A DNA stretch of 64,000 nucleotides from Escallonia rubra (taxonomy: Eukaryota; Streptophyta; Magnoliopsida; Escalloniales; Escalloniaceae). Location: NCBI GenBank assembly GCA_033065855.1, contig JAVXUO010002887.1, positions 434,001 through 498,000 on the forward strand. Reading direction: 5' to 3'. This document shows positions 37,108 to 48,082 of the stretch, piece after piece (within the stretch, counting starts at the first letter, position 1; each line of letters starts with the position of its first letter). Both the position numbers and the translations under genes were made by a program. Under the pieces are notes generated by a model. It was not told the DNA's origin. It did not search any database and saw nothing but the letters and a program-made list of their open reading frames with translations.

Positions 37108-37827
37108 GTATGTGTGTTGCTTCATTTCCACCGTTGAGCTGTATGTTTTTGAAGAATTTGAACCTCTTCTAGCGTTGGGTTTTTGAATATTCCACTTGAT
37201 TGGCTTTGTGCTTGTGTTTTTGGTCCGTGCTTTGTTCGATTACATGAATTTAGGGCTTTGTTTGATGTCATAATCTTTGGGAGAGTATTTAGTGACTGGT
37301 GCTGTGCTCAGAGCGTGTTAGGTGACCGTTTGCTCTAAAAAGCTTAAGCTGCTATGAGATGGGCGCAACGATCTATAACACTGTCTGTGTTGGATTTGGG
37401 GGAGTTGGGGATTGGGGAGGACAACGAAAGTATAGGACGATGCTTGTAATTATAGGTTTAATTGGAGATAGTGGATAGTTTGAAAGATTATAGACTACAC
37501 TCGAGCATGAATTTTGTAGTAAGCAAAACCGTATTGGTGCAATGTGCGTGTTCGCCATGACTTGCGGATGGACTGAATAATGTCTTTCCATCCACCTGCT
37601 GGATTGTGAGCCAAATTCCTTCCTTCCAAATCGAAGGGTTTATCCATATTTCATGAGGGTTTAACTTCTAGACTGATTAGTATATTCTGTATGATACACT
37701 GAATTTGATTACTAACTTTTTGGTTGTATTCCATTATTCTTTTGTTTGTCAAATGATTTACTCCTTTTAGTGATGTAATACTCAGTACTTGCTGTCATTG
37801 ATGAACTTTTTTTTGGGTGTGGGGCAG
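37108..37827 (+). other. Putative 5' UTR intron of ETR1
   Basis: A strong donor (gtatgtgt) at 37108 and an acceptor (gtggggcag) ending at 37827 bracket 720 bp. The acceptor is 40 bases before the ETR1 ATG, behind a T-rich tract. Other plant ETR1 genes have a leader intron in the same place. Inferred, without transcript evidence. Confidence 0.55.
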
Positions 37828-37867
37828 CTATGTGAGCAAGGAACAGATCTGAACTGGTTCAGCGACC

Positions 37868-40800
37868 ATGGAGTCCTGCAACTGCATTGAGCCACAATGG
37901 CCGGCTGATGAACTGTTGATGAAGTATCAATATATTTCAGATTTCTTCATTGCACTTGCTTATTTTTCCATCCCGTTAGAGCTGATTTACTTTGTTAAGA
38001 AGTCCGCTGTGTTCCCGTATAGATGGGTGCTTGTGCAGTTTGGTGCCTTTATAGTTCTTTGTGGAGCAACACATCTTATTAATTTATGGACTTTCAACAT
38101 GCATTCAAGAACGGTGGCTGTTGTCATGACCACTGCAAAGGTTTTGACTGCTTTAGTGTCATGTGTAACAGCACTTATGTTGGTGCACATTATTCCTGAT
38201 TTGTTGAGTGTCAAGACAAGGGAACTATTTTTGAAAAATAAGGCTGCAGAGCTAGATCGAGAAATGGGCCTGATCCGTACACAAGAAGAAACAGGCCGGC
38301 ATGTTAGAATGCTGACGCATGAAATCAGAAGCACTCTTGACAGACATACTATACTAAAAACTACACTTGTTGAGCTTGGAAGAACATTGGCTCTGGAAGA
38401 ATGTGCGTTGTGGATGCCAACGCGTACTGGGCTTGAGCTTCAACTTTCTTACACTCTCCGCCATCAAAATCCCGTCGGATTTACAGTACCTACTCAGCTT
38501 CCTGTGATCAATCAAGTATTTAATACCAACCGTGCAGTAAAAATCTCGCCCAATAGTCCAGTGGCAAGATTACGACCTATTGCTGCAAAATACATGCCGG
38601 GAGAGGTGGTTGCTGTGCGAGTCCCACTTCTGCATCTCTCCAATTTCCAGATCTACGATTGGCCAGAACTTTCAACAAAACGCTATGCGTTGATGGTTTT
38701 GATGCTTCCTTCTGATAGTGCAAGGAAATGGCATGTCCATGAACTAGAGCTTGTTGAAGTGGTTGCAGATCAGGTTTGTTTTTCCATCGGAATACGTTAT
38801 TGTTTTCTAATGTCCATATGCTTAAAAATGTCAATAGGAGTATTCCTGGCTCTGATACCCTTAGGCCATAAACTTCACTTTTGTTTGCAGTGTTTTTCTT
38901 TTAGTTTTGAAGGAACTAAGGAATGACAGTAGATTTACTGGCATTGACAGCTGAAGTTTGGTTGTTTATCACCCCCCACCCACAAAAAATGATAATGATA
39001 GAAAAAAATAAACAAACAAAAAAGCAAAAAAATTAAAAAACAATAATGAGTAGATTATACTGCAATGGATGCTTCCTTTGCACAGTTGACGAGGTCCTTC
39101 CTAATTGGACCAGTGACTGATATGGTAATGAATATTTAAGAAGACACTGCTCTGAGTCAACTTTATTAACAGGGGAAATATTCTATGGTTAATCTATGCA
39201 GAAGAAGAATTATGATACCCTTAAGAAAAAAGAATGGAGAAGAAGAAGGGCATGTCTGTTTTAGGATGCTGTCTTCAGGTTCATAACCTGGTTTGATGAA
39301 CATGGACTTGTCAATGATCTCACTGTCAATTTTAGATTTAGAATGGTGTCAATAAAAGAAAACATTATATATCTACCATAATCTAGGTAGCACGGACACG
39401 GACACGGTGTCGGACACCGACACCGCAATTTCCAAAAAATCAGATTTTGGACACCGTAGGACACCGCTATTTTTTTAATATATTTTTATTATATATATTT
39501 AATAAATATCAAATACATTTTATAATAAAAAATAACAAACAATAATAAATATACAAGTAATAATAAATATACACTAAATCACCAATACAACAACATTTCT
39601 GAAATTAAGTACTGGCCAAAATAACTAAGTAAAAAAAAAAAAAAGAAGAGGGACTTTTTCACTAGTAATCAGTACAAATGCTAAGTCAAAAAAAAAGAAA
39701 GAAAGAGAGAAACGAGTCAACGACTCTTGACAGGGAGAAAAAACAAAAGAAAAGAAAGAAATGACTCGACAGAGAGGGAAGGGAGACGAGGAGGAAGAAG
39801 AACCTGTGGGTCTTGACGGCGGCGGAGGACCTCCGGCGACCATCAAGTGAGCTCGGGCGACGGCGACTGTATCTGTTGGCTTCGGCTTCGGAATGTTGGC
39901 GACTGAGCTCCGGCCATAGCTCCGAGTCGGTAATGGCTCAGAAGGGCACCCGTGAGGTGAGAGGGAAGGAGACGGCGCCCGTGAGGTGAGTGAAGCAGAT
40001 GGTAATGGCTTTGTAAAAAAAAACCAACATATTCTATTTATTACAAATTGACGCTCGGAATTAGTTCCAAAAATTGCAAAGTAGCCCCAAACGTTCCGAC
40101 ACTGCCGATTGCCGTGTCCGACACTCCTCGACGAAGTGTCCGACACGGTGTCGGAAAATAAAAAAAAAATTCCGACACCAATTGGCGGTGTCCGACACGT
40201 GTCGGGCGGTGTCCGGAGGGTGTTGGGGTGTCCGTCTGTTTAGGACACCAAACCTCCACCTAGGAGAGGTGTCCGTGCTTCAGAGACCATAATCTCTTGT
40301 TATATATCAAACTAAAGCAATAACGTTAGGCCAAGTGCCAAGTCCTTGGATTAAATGGTTCAGGCTTCGGGTAAGTCTAGGGTGCCCGATGAATGAGCTA
40401 CCTCACCCTTGCTATTGTAAAACCGCAGATACTCTGTTATGAACCTTTGCCCTGCAGATCATGCTGGAACAGCCTTACCATTGCGCCAAAGCTCACCCTC
40501 ATGGTTTGGATTCGAACAAGTAACTGTTATGACCACTGTATCGTCAGATTGAACATGATGAAGCGGATGTAAACATTGCGTTCCATCTCTGCTTCAAGCC
40601 TACAAAAATTAGCATGGAACGCGGCCGTCATTGCCAAAATTAACACATCTCCAGTGGTTCCAATTGCTGTGTAGCCATTGCGGCTTCTTTCTGGGTTTTC
40701 CGGAGGTTATAGTGCTGTTCTTATTTTATGGTGATGTGGCGTGTCTATTGCAGATATCGTCTTTGCAGATGTGCCAACCAACTAATCGTTGTTCTCTTCT

Positions 40801-43800
40801 GTCTTCTTGTTCTCAATTTCTTTCTTCCGAGTTAACAGCCTAGTAATGGGGAGTTGCAAGAGACTTGTGTTTTGGATTGTAATTGGGCGTTTGCTTGATC
40901 TGAAATTGATGTTTGGATAATTGGGAGTTTGCATGAATCGATTCTTGTACACTGAATATATATTCTGTACGAGTACCAATTTTGTTTTTGACCTAAACAC
41001 CGAAAACTGGCCAGTAAATGCCTGTGCACGCAGCTTAATTGGAATTTCGCCTTATGCACTGTATGTCATCATGTGTGACGGTTGCTTGGTGGAACTGCCT
41101 GTAACGGGTGGTATAGGTAGGTACACAAATGAATTGCTGTTTGCGTGGTTGGACAGCTGAAATAAAACTTGCATCCCTGATGAAGAGGCGTTCCTGTTAA
41201 ATTTTCCTGTAAATTTTTGAGGAATTATTTGGAGAGTGACTATGAGACTTGCCATGCTTAATAGGACAGAGAGTTTTTAGAACTTCCATAAAATTTTAGA
41301 AGAGGTTATGCAGATATTGACGTGAATATGTCTAAACGAGTAAAAGACAGAATAAAGTAAAGAACAGATTCATGAGACGGTATAAGTAGTAAAAATAGGA
41401 AATAGGTTCTGAGAGGAATGGGATCTTGGTTTGGACACGTACTATGTAAATCGTATATGCACACTTGAGTGACATGATCATTATCAGTGAAAATGCTAGG
41501 TATGAGTACCATAGCGTAGAGGGTTGGAGAGAGTAAAGCAAGACATGAGACCTTTTGGTGTAACTTGAAATATGGTGATGATTCCTGCAGTAGACCTAGT
41601 ACTATGGATAAGGCTTTGTGGAGTAGATTGGGATATCTAGATTCATGCCAGAGATGTATCACTAATCGTGACAGATAAGTGTCCTAGCTAGACGTATAGT
41701 TGTTTCACTCTGTTTTGGAAAAAATGTCAACTTTCATGTAGGCTTATGTTTTTTGTTGTTGCATTATGTGTGAGTTTATTTTTCTGGGGACGTTGGGACT
41801 ATATTTTCCTAATATATGCTTGCTTTGGTGTGGTACAAGAATAGTTTTATTTGTATTGATTGCAAGAGATTTTAACACCAATAGGGTCTTCAATTATAAT
41901 GTTTTTTTTTCTAGTAAATGGTCCTTAATTTGAAAGCTTTCATTCCAGGACTTAAGCTTACCAAAACCAGACACTATTAGGACTTCCATCCATTGTCTCT
42001 TTGTTGAGACGTTTTCTCAAGGGATTTTTGTCCTTATCAACAATTTTCACCGGGACATTACTATCATTTGCTATCTACTTTTTCTTGAAATGACGTGGCA
42101 ATGCCCCATGATCCGTCCATGTCATCGGCCTTAACCCACCGATATCTACATCACCAACCTTAACCCACCAATTAAAAAAGCAATATGCTGCCCAAAATTA
42201 ATCAACAAGTAGTCTATGTTTCTAGGGTTTGAATTGTGGCCGTTAGTTCCTGCCTCTGGATTGTGGTTTCGTAGATTATTTGGTTTTTAATGATAAGACT
42301 CTTTAAATAAACAGCTCAATTTCCCTACTATGCTGCATTAGCACCTGTAATTTGGTCCCACCATTACGTTCGGTTGTACCCTTGTTCGCAGCGTTGTCGA
42401 GCGATTTACGGCTCTTGGTGGTGGTGGATCCGCTTTGGCTATTTCGATCAGATCTTGGAGTCACCTAGTAGGTGGTTAGGATGCGGCGGCGGAGATGGGT
42501 AGGGTGATTTGAGGTGCTGGCTCTGATTCTCCTTATTAGCCCAAAAATGTTGCCACCATTGGAAACCCATCGATGCTTAACCCAGTTCTTCCAATTTATG
42601 GCAGCCCCAGATTCTCTCTCTCCTCTCCCTAGAGACGCACCACCGAACTCTCACCTATTCACTGCCATCACAATTGATCACAGTTACAAGTTACAACCAC
42701 CCATTTCCCTCCCATCTCAACACCTGCTCAATCCCATCAGTTTTTAACCTCCAAGATCAAGCCCTCACCAATTTCAGATCAACCGATCTCATAATCCAAG
42801 TAGAATGGATAGAAAGAGTAATGGTAGTGTTAGTGGTGGTTTAAAGATGGATGTGGGTGGCGGCGGTCATGGTAGTGATGGCTATTGGGTTAGAGAGAAG
42901 AAGAGCCAATTGAAAGAGAGTTCCCCCTCCCCCTTGAAGCATCTATAAAAAAAAAATTCCTCAGTTAATTTTTTTTTCTTTTTTCTTTCCTTAAGTGTAG
43001 AGATGAAACTATCCCTGAGAAAACTTTGTTTAAGAGAAGACGGACAGAAGTCCTTGCAGTGTTGGGTTTTGGTGTGTTCAAGTCCTTACAGTGTGAAATT
43101 GCGGTCCTTCTAGTGTTAAACACCCTAATTGTAATCATGCAACCTTTTGAGGTGATTTTTGAAGTTCATGACTGATGTAGATAGCTTCCCCATGCTGTAT
43201 TCCCTTTTTCTTTTAATCTTTTATTGACGTAATTGTGTTGACCGTTCTACTTATATTGGAACTATCTATTGGTTTTTGCTAATTGTGATGTTATTTCAAT
43301 ATCTTGTTCTTGATGTAGGTTGCTGTTGCTCTATCACATGCCGCTATCCTAGAAGAGTCAATGAGGGCAAGGGATCTTCTTATAGAGCAGAATGTTGCAC
43401 TTGATTTGGCAAGAAGAGAAGCAGAAACGGCTGTTCGTGCTCGTAATGATTTCCTTGCTGTTATGAACCACGAGATGGGAACTCCTATGCATGCAATTAT
43501 TGCGGTTTCCTCCTTACTACAGGAAACTGAGCTGACACCTGAGCAACGTCTGATGGTTGAAACAATCCTTAAGAGCAGTAATCTTCTAGCTACCCTCATA
43601 AATGATGTATTGGATCTTTCCAGGCTTGAAGATGGCAGCCTTCAACTTGACATTGGAACTTTTAACCTTCATGCTCTCTTCAAGGAAGTAGGCTACCAGA
43701 TCTTTTGCAATAACAATTCATTCTAGATTAGCTTAGGCACAGTAGTGAATAGCACAATGTTGTCATTGGCTGTAACGAGATTTGTTGTCTTAATGTCAGG

Positions 43801-45795
43801 TCCTTAACTTGATAAAGCCGATTGCATCTGTCAAAAAGTTGCTCATTACGTTGAGCTTGGCTTCAGATTTGCCAGAATATGCTGTTGGTGATGAAAAGCG
43901 ACTTATGCAAACGCTTCTGAATGTTGTTGGCAATGCTGTGAAGTTCTCGAAAGATGGCAGCATTTCACTTTCTGCTTTTGTTGCAAAATCAGAGTCTTTA
44001 AGAGATCCTCGAGTTCCTGATTTTTTCCCAGTTCCTAGTGATAATCATTTTTATTTGCGCGTACAGGTTGGCCTCTTCTATGCTCAAGAAGGATCTAAAT
44101 TGGCCTTGAAATGCTTTTTGTATCTCACAGTCTAGTGACATTTTTACATTTTTCCTCTAGCGTAGGTAAAAGATTCAGGATCAGGAATTAATCCCCAAGA
44201 TATTCCCAAGTTATTCACCAAATTTGCTCAAGGCCAATCACTAGCAACAAAAAATTCTGATGGCAGTGGTCTTGGACTTGCAATTTGTAAGAGGTATGTC
44301 ACTTTTGGTACTTCACAGGTTTCTCGTCTGCCTGGGTTGTCTATGCAACTCTTCGAAAAAAGAGTCTCTCATCTTTTCTCAGGCATTCTAATTTTTTGTA
44401 ACATCAGATCATAAATTGCTTTGTTCTCTGGTAAATCTGCATTTCAAAATTTTAAATGTCGACCTCTTTTCTGGTTTGTGCAATTAGGTTCGTAAATCTT
44501 ATGGAAGGGCATATTTGGATTGAAAGTGAAGGCCTCGGCAAGGGATCTACTGCTATCTTTGTTGTAAAACTTGGTATCCCTGAGCGCTCAAACGAATTGA
44601 AGCTTTCTTTTGTACCCAAAGGTCCTGCTAATCATGGCCAGACAAATTTTTTGGGCCTCAAAGTTCTTGTCATGGATGACAATGGGTTAGTAATGCATTT
44701 AGATCATGTTACTTCGTTGCTCAATTAGTTAACTTTTCTAATATCAATTTTATTCCTGGGGGCTTTATGGCCAAAACTGAGGTATGTGTTACTGGGGTTT
44801 CAAGTTAGTGGGGTTAGGTGGTGCCACATTAGTTATTGCATAACAGTCTATATAAAAGGCCAGGTGCCCAGGCTCCCACCATTGCGAGGGAGAAAATTCT
44901 TGGATTCACAGTGCTTGGCTGAGAGCAATTTGTCTCATCCCAAAAATGTGGGCTGTCCCATTAGAGTAGTTCCATCAGACTAGCTTGGTAGAGAGGAAGA
45001 TTGCATTTCTATACCTACCCAAACCCTCTCCCACACAGCCAGCCTCGATGTTACGCGAATAAGTAGCACTCAAGATTTGAGTGAAAGCCATAAGATAAGC
45101 ATATTTTCACTGGATACCTCCTTTACTTTAAGCGATAGCAAGGTCTGGCTGTAATGAAAGCAATGAAAGTCATAAAAACTAGGGCACCTAGGACTTGCCC
45201 GTTGACTTTGACTCCTTAAAATTTAGCTTTCCCCGTCAAGCGTTTTCCTTATTGCTCTTAAATTTTTTAAGGTTTCATCATTGATAGAAGTGGTTAGATG
45301 GTGTGAAATTTCGCTTTTACGTAGGTTTTTGCAAGTAAAAGCCGCTAAGATTTGGACTTTTGATTGTCCGATCAATAAGGTAGTACAGTTAATTACCATC
45401 TGATTGTTGTTCATAAATTTGTTATTTTGAGGGTATGCAGGGTTAGCAGGAGCGTAACGAAGGGACTTCTTGTGCATCTGGGATGTGATGTGATGACTGT
45501 TAGCTCGGGAGATGAGTGTTTGCGTGCTATTACTCAGGAACACCAGGTGGTGTTTATGGATATCTGTATGCCTGGTGTAGATGGCTATGAAATTGCTGTC
45601 CGCATACATGAAATGTTTTCAAAACGCCATGAAAGACCCCTTATTGTTGCACTGACTGGAAACACAGACAGGGTAACAAAGGAGCACTGCTTGAGAGTCG
45701 GCATGGATGGAGTCATACTAAAACCTGTTTCAGTGGACAAAATGAGAATTGTTTTATCTGAGCTCTTAGAGCATAGGGTTCTATTTGAAGCCTAG
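37868..45795 (+). CDS. ETR1: Ethylene receptor ETR1 (hybrid histidine kinase), six exons
   Basis: ER-membrane ethylene receptor that represses signalling through CTR1 until ethylene binds. Exons 37868-38773, 43319-43687, 43800-44066, 44166-44293, 44488-44685 and 45441-45795 give 740 residues (Arabidopsis ETR1: 738). All introns are GT-AG and join in frame. C4 and C6 (dimer disulfides), D25, Y32 and the copper ligands C65 and H69 are present, in three predicted membrane helices. A GAF domain spans about 158-307 and the kinase domain about 345-590: H353, N-box N470, G1 DSGSGI (517-522), G2 GSGLGLA (547-553). The receiver domain (about 615-735) has acidic D620/D621, phospho-Asp D663 and K717. 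The receiver separates it from ERS types, and the kinase motifs from subfamily 2. Oddities: the H-box reads HEMGTP, with Gly356 where Arg is expected, and intron 1 is 4,545 bp and filled with mobile elements. Confidence 0.97.
39385..40285. mobile_element. Non-autonomous Mutator-like element with 10-bp TSD
   Basis: A 901-bp insertion bounded by a perfect 10-bp direct repeat, accataatct (39375-39384 and 40286-40295). The ends share the inverted motif agcacggacac, and both subterminal regions are crowded with variants of gtgtcggacac / gtgtccgacac. The interior has a GC-rich Pro/Ser-coding-like stretch on the minus strand (about 39780-40000) that could be captured host sequence, as in Pack-MULEs, but I cannot name a source. 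TSD length favours Mutator over hAT (8 bp). Confidence 0.75.
40333..40545 (-). mobile_element. Au/SINE2-like element in ETR1 intron 1
   Basis: On the minus strand the sequence reads a tRNA-like head (gctttggcgcaatggtaagg, A-box-like). It continues with a degenerate B-box (aaggttcataac), then an acaatagcaagggtgaggtagct stretch similar to the SINE body and a gggcaccctagac segment. No clear poly tail or TSD. Assigned by resemblance to remembered plant SINE consensus features. Confidence 0.4.
41320..41660 (+). pseudogene. Possible RTE-type LINE C-terminal remnant
   Basis: A broken frame contains (R)WFGHV-like text (tggtttggacacgta near 41430) and, about 170 bases later, T-M-D-K-A-L-W-S-R. This resembles the L-D-R-A-L-W-R-x-R-I element that ends RTE-type reverse transcriptase proteins. 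Several stops are present. The resemblance is short, so this is tentative. Confidence 0.3.
41883..43126. mobile_element. Long-TIR non-autonomous DNA element, about 1.24 kb
   Basis: The first ~150 bp and the last ~140 bp are imperfect inverted repeats. Both arms read, on opposite strands, agggt(c/g)tt at the edge, then aggactt..accaaaacc.a.acact..aggacttc, and then a gttttctca.ggga block. Long TIRs suggest the Mutator superfamily. No intact target-site duplication was found. The interior (about 42100-42960) includes GC-richer patches without an assignable coding frame. Confidence 0.7.
44840..45060 (-). mobile_element. Possible Au SINE-like 3' end in ETR1 intron 5
   Basis: The minus strand carries cgcaatggtgggagcctggg followed by cacctgg and ccttttat, similar to the conserved 3' end of plant Au SINEs. 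The rest of the intron sequence is too diverged to place a head. Intron 5 spans 44686-45440. Confidence 0.35.
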
Positions 45796-46034
45796 TAAGC
45801 AGAAAATTCTTAACAACAAAGAGAATATTCTCGAGGAAGAAGAAACAGCTAGAGCTGCTGTTAAGAAGCTCTGCTCGTTGCGAGTCCCCTGTACATATCA
45901 CGTCTCATGGCAGCAAGATGTTGGAAGGTGGAGTGCTGGTGCAAATAATCCAACATTCTGAGTGCAGGTTTGTGTACCTTTCCTGTGCTAACTTTCTGCA
46001 GAAAGAGGGGCTGTAAGAAACACTTACAGGTTTG

Positions 46035-46040
46035 AATAAA
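46035..46040 (+). terminator. Putative poly(A) signal of ETR1
   Basis: AATAAA about 240 bases after the ETR1 stop codon, in T-rich context. Candidate only. Confidence 0.35.
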
Positions 46041-47771
46041 CGGCTTCCTGCTTTTCAAACCGATTGTCTTATCTCGTATTACTTGTGCATGTGCGGAATT
46101 GGATTGGCATTTGTTCCCCAAATTCTTATGGCATTATATTTTCATAGCGATTGAAGGTTCCAAGTCCAACATTTACTTTTTAATCCACTTATTGTTGTGA
46201 TTCTTTAACATACACACATATATGCGTGCGCATATATGTTTGTGTGCTTGTGCTTGTGTGTATATATATACATGTCCCTACTCGATATATAAATGTATAT
46301 ATATGTCTGGAGAGAGAGATATATTAACGTATTTGCAAGGTTCAGAGAGTTATCTTAGACGTGTCTTTCTCTGATGTTGCTTTCGAAGAGTATGTTCAAT
46401 GCCCATCGATTCAGTTTTTGACTGGTTGCTCACTGCTGTGCTCTATGCCTCTTGAATTTTCGGAAGCTGAAGTCTTAAGCGATATTTGTTCATAGGCAGA
46501 AGTCAATGATGTAGCCTCTTCTCCGGTTATGAATTGATGGATTGTGAATGGATAGAAGACATTGTGGTTGTTGTGGAGGCATTCTCATCCTCTATGGCTT
46601 GTTGCCCCTTTTAGAAGGGATGCTATGCATTTTTTGGGAAGTCAATATTTTTTTTTTTCTCTCCCCATTTTCTGCTCCTAAAAATGTTTGTCATATGCAG
46701 AGAGAATCATAAGTGTGGCAAGGCATTTTACTCTCTGTTTTTAATTTTCACCAAGGCAAAGGTTTTGAGATTCTGAGTAGGAAATTATTTTGCTTCAATC
46801 CTGGTTGGAGCAACATCCCCCAGAAAACGCCATACCCACAACCCATATTTGTCGCTACAAGTTTTTAGTTGCATCCTTGGAAATACTTTAGCCGATGTTC
46901 GCAAATTGAGTCGCAAAATAGACACGTCACAGGCAAACTTCAGCGACATTCTATACCAGGAAAAAAAAAAGAAAAAAGAACCAGTTTTGTCACCACAGGC
47001 AACTTCCATCCAATGAACGCGCCAGTCAAGTGAAACGCACTCCCTGAGTTGGTGTCTACGGAGTGAGGTGGTGGTGGGTTTTGCAATGTAAATGAGCAGA
47101 TGAAAGATTGGTGGTGGCTGTTGGCATGCCAGTCTTTGTTATGCCGTCAATGTTTCTAGCATGCAATAACAGATGAGAGAAGGAAAGCGAGACTGGGGCG
47201 ACTGGTGCTTACAAAGATGCCACAGATTCGTTCCCTTTTGTTTAATGTAGTAGATTCTCCATGGTTGCATATAGTTGATCTCACTGGCACCGCTAAATGC
47301 TTGTAAGAAAAGACATCTTATAAGGTTAATTAAAACCACATTAGACTAATCATACATGAGATAAGATTAATAAACCACTTGTAGAGACACGTTATATTCG
47401 TGGACTATCAACCTTGAGAAAAAGGAGTTGATTACACTCGGTATATGTATGAGGTTTATTTTCTGCTTGCACTTTACCCCTCCCATTCCTTAAATTGATT
47501 GGATCTATTCGAGCCCTTGAGAGCCGGTGCGTATATCATTTTTGTCCCAAATAGGTTAGAGACAAGACAATTCGGGCTATAGAGGGTGCGAAATTTGTCT
47601 CCATGACATCAAATAGATAATCTTAAGTTCTCAAGCTTTTAATTTTCCCCTCCGCGTGACAATGGCTTTGGTGGTTTTGATTGCAGTCGACGGATTAAAC
47701 TTGCCCTCAGTCTTCCTCGGAGGACATACGGGAGCGGTTCGCTTTGCCTTCCTGCTCTTACCCGGACTTTC
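46041..47771. other. Intergenic, no gene supported
   Basis: Contains a TA/CA-rich simple-sequence patch at about 46210-46325 and a gtcgc-type motif near 46850-46925. No exon was recognised. Confidence 0.45.
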
Positions 47772-48082
47772 TGTTAAACATAATAACATTGTTGGTCCCA
47801 TTTTCTAATAGCTTTTAGAGCAGATGATAACTTAACACGATATGATATTAGAGCTCTGATTTGACAAGATCTTGGGTTCAATTCTTCCCGCTTGTATATT
47901 TGGCCCCCCTTTATTATAATGCAATTTGCACTCTGTTTTATTGTATACTTGGTGATGGTGCACCTTGATATGTCTTTTCACGTATCGGGGGCTTGCACGT
48001 GAGGGGGAGTGTTAAGCATGATAACATTATTGGACCCATTATCTAAATAATTTAAACTTTTAGACCAGATTGTAACTTAGCA
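47772..48082 (+). mobile_element. TRIM-type miniature LTR retrotransposon, 311 bp
   Basis: Two direct terminal repeats, 47772-47837 (66 bp) and 48010-48082 (73 bp), both start tgttaa(a/g)cat(a/g)ataacatt and end taactta(a/g)ca, obeying the TG..CA rule. Right after the left repeat, tatgatattagagctctg resembles a methionyl-initiator tRNA primer-binding site (tggtatcagagc). Right before the second repeat is a polypurine tract, gagggggag. Flanks ctttc and gtttc are a likely 5-bp TSD with one change. The internal part is about 170 bp with no coding capacity, which defines a TRIM. Confidence 0.78.

Larger units (their letters stand above)
38774..43318 (+). other. ETR1 intron 1, enlarged by mobile elements
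   Basis: Donor gtttgt after VADQ, acceptor tgatgtag before VAVALSHA; the position matches the first coding intron of ETR1 genes. At 4,545 bp it is far longer than the other five introns here. It contains a MULE-like element (39385-40285), a SINE-like piece (about 40333-40545), an RTE-like LINE scrap (about 41320-41660) and a long-TIR element (41883-43126). Confidence 0.9.

Noticed and set aside
38774-38926. Continuation of ETR1 exon 1 to a stop at 38924-38926 (352-residue protein)
   Set aside because: Family alignment and the gtttgt donor place the exon end at 38773. Downstream exons resume exactly at VAVALSHA, so the extra residues are read-through of intron 1.
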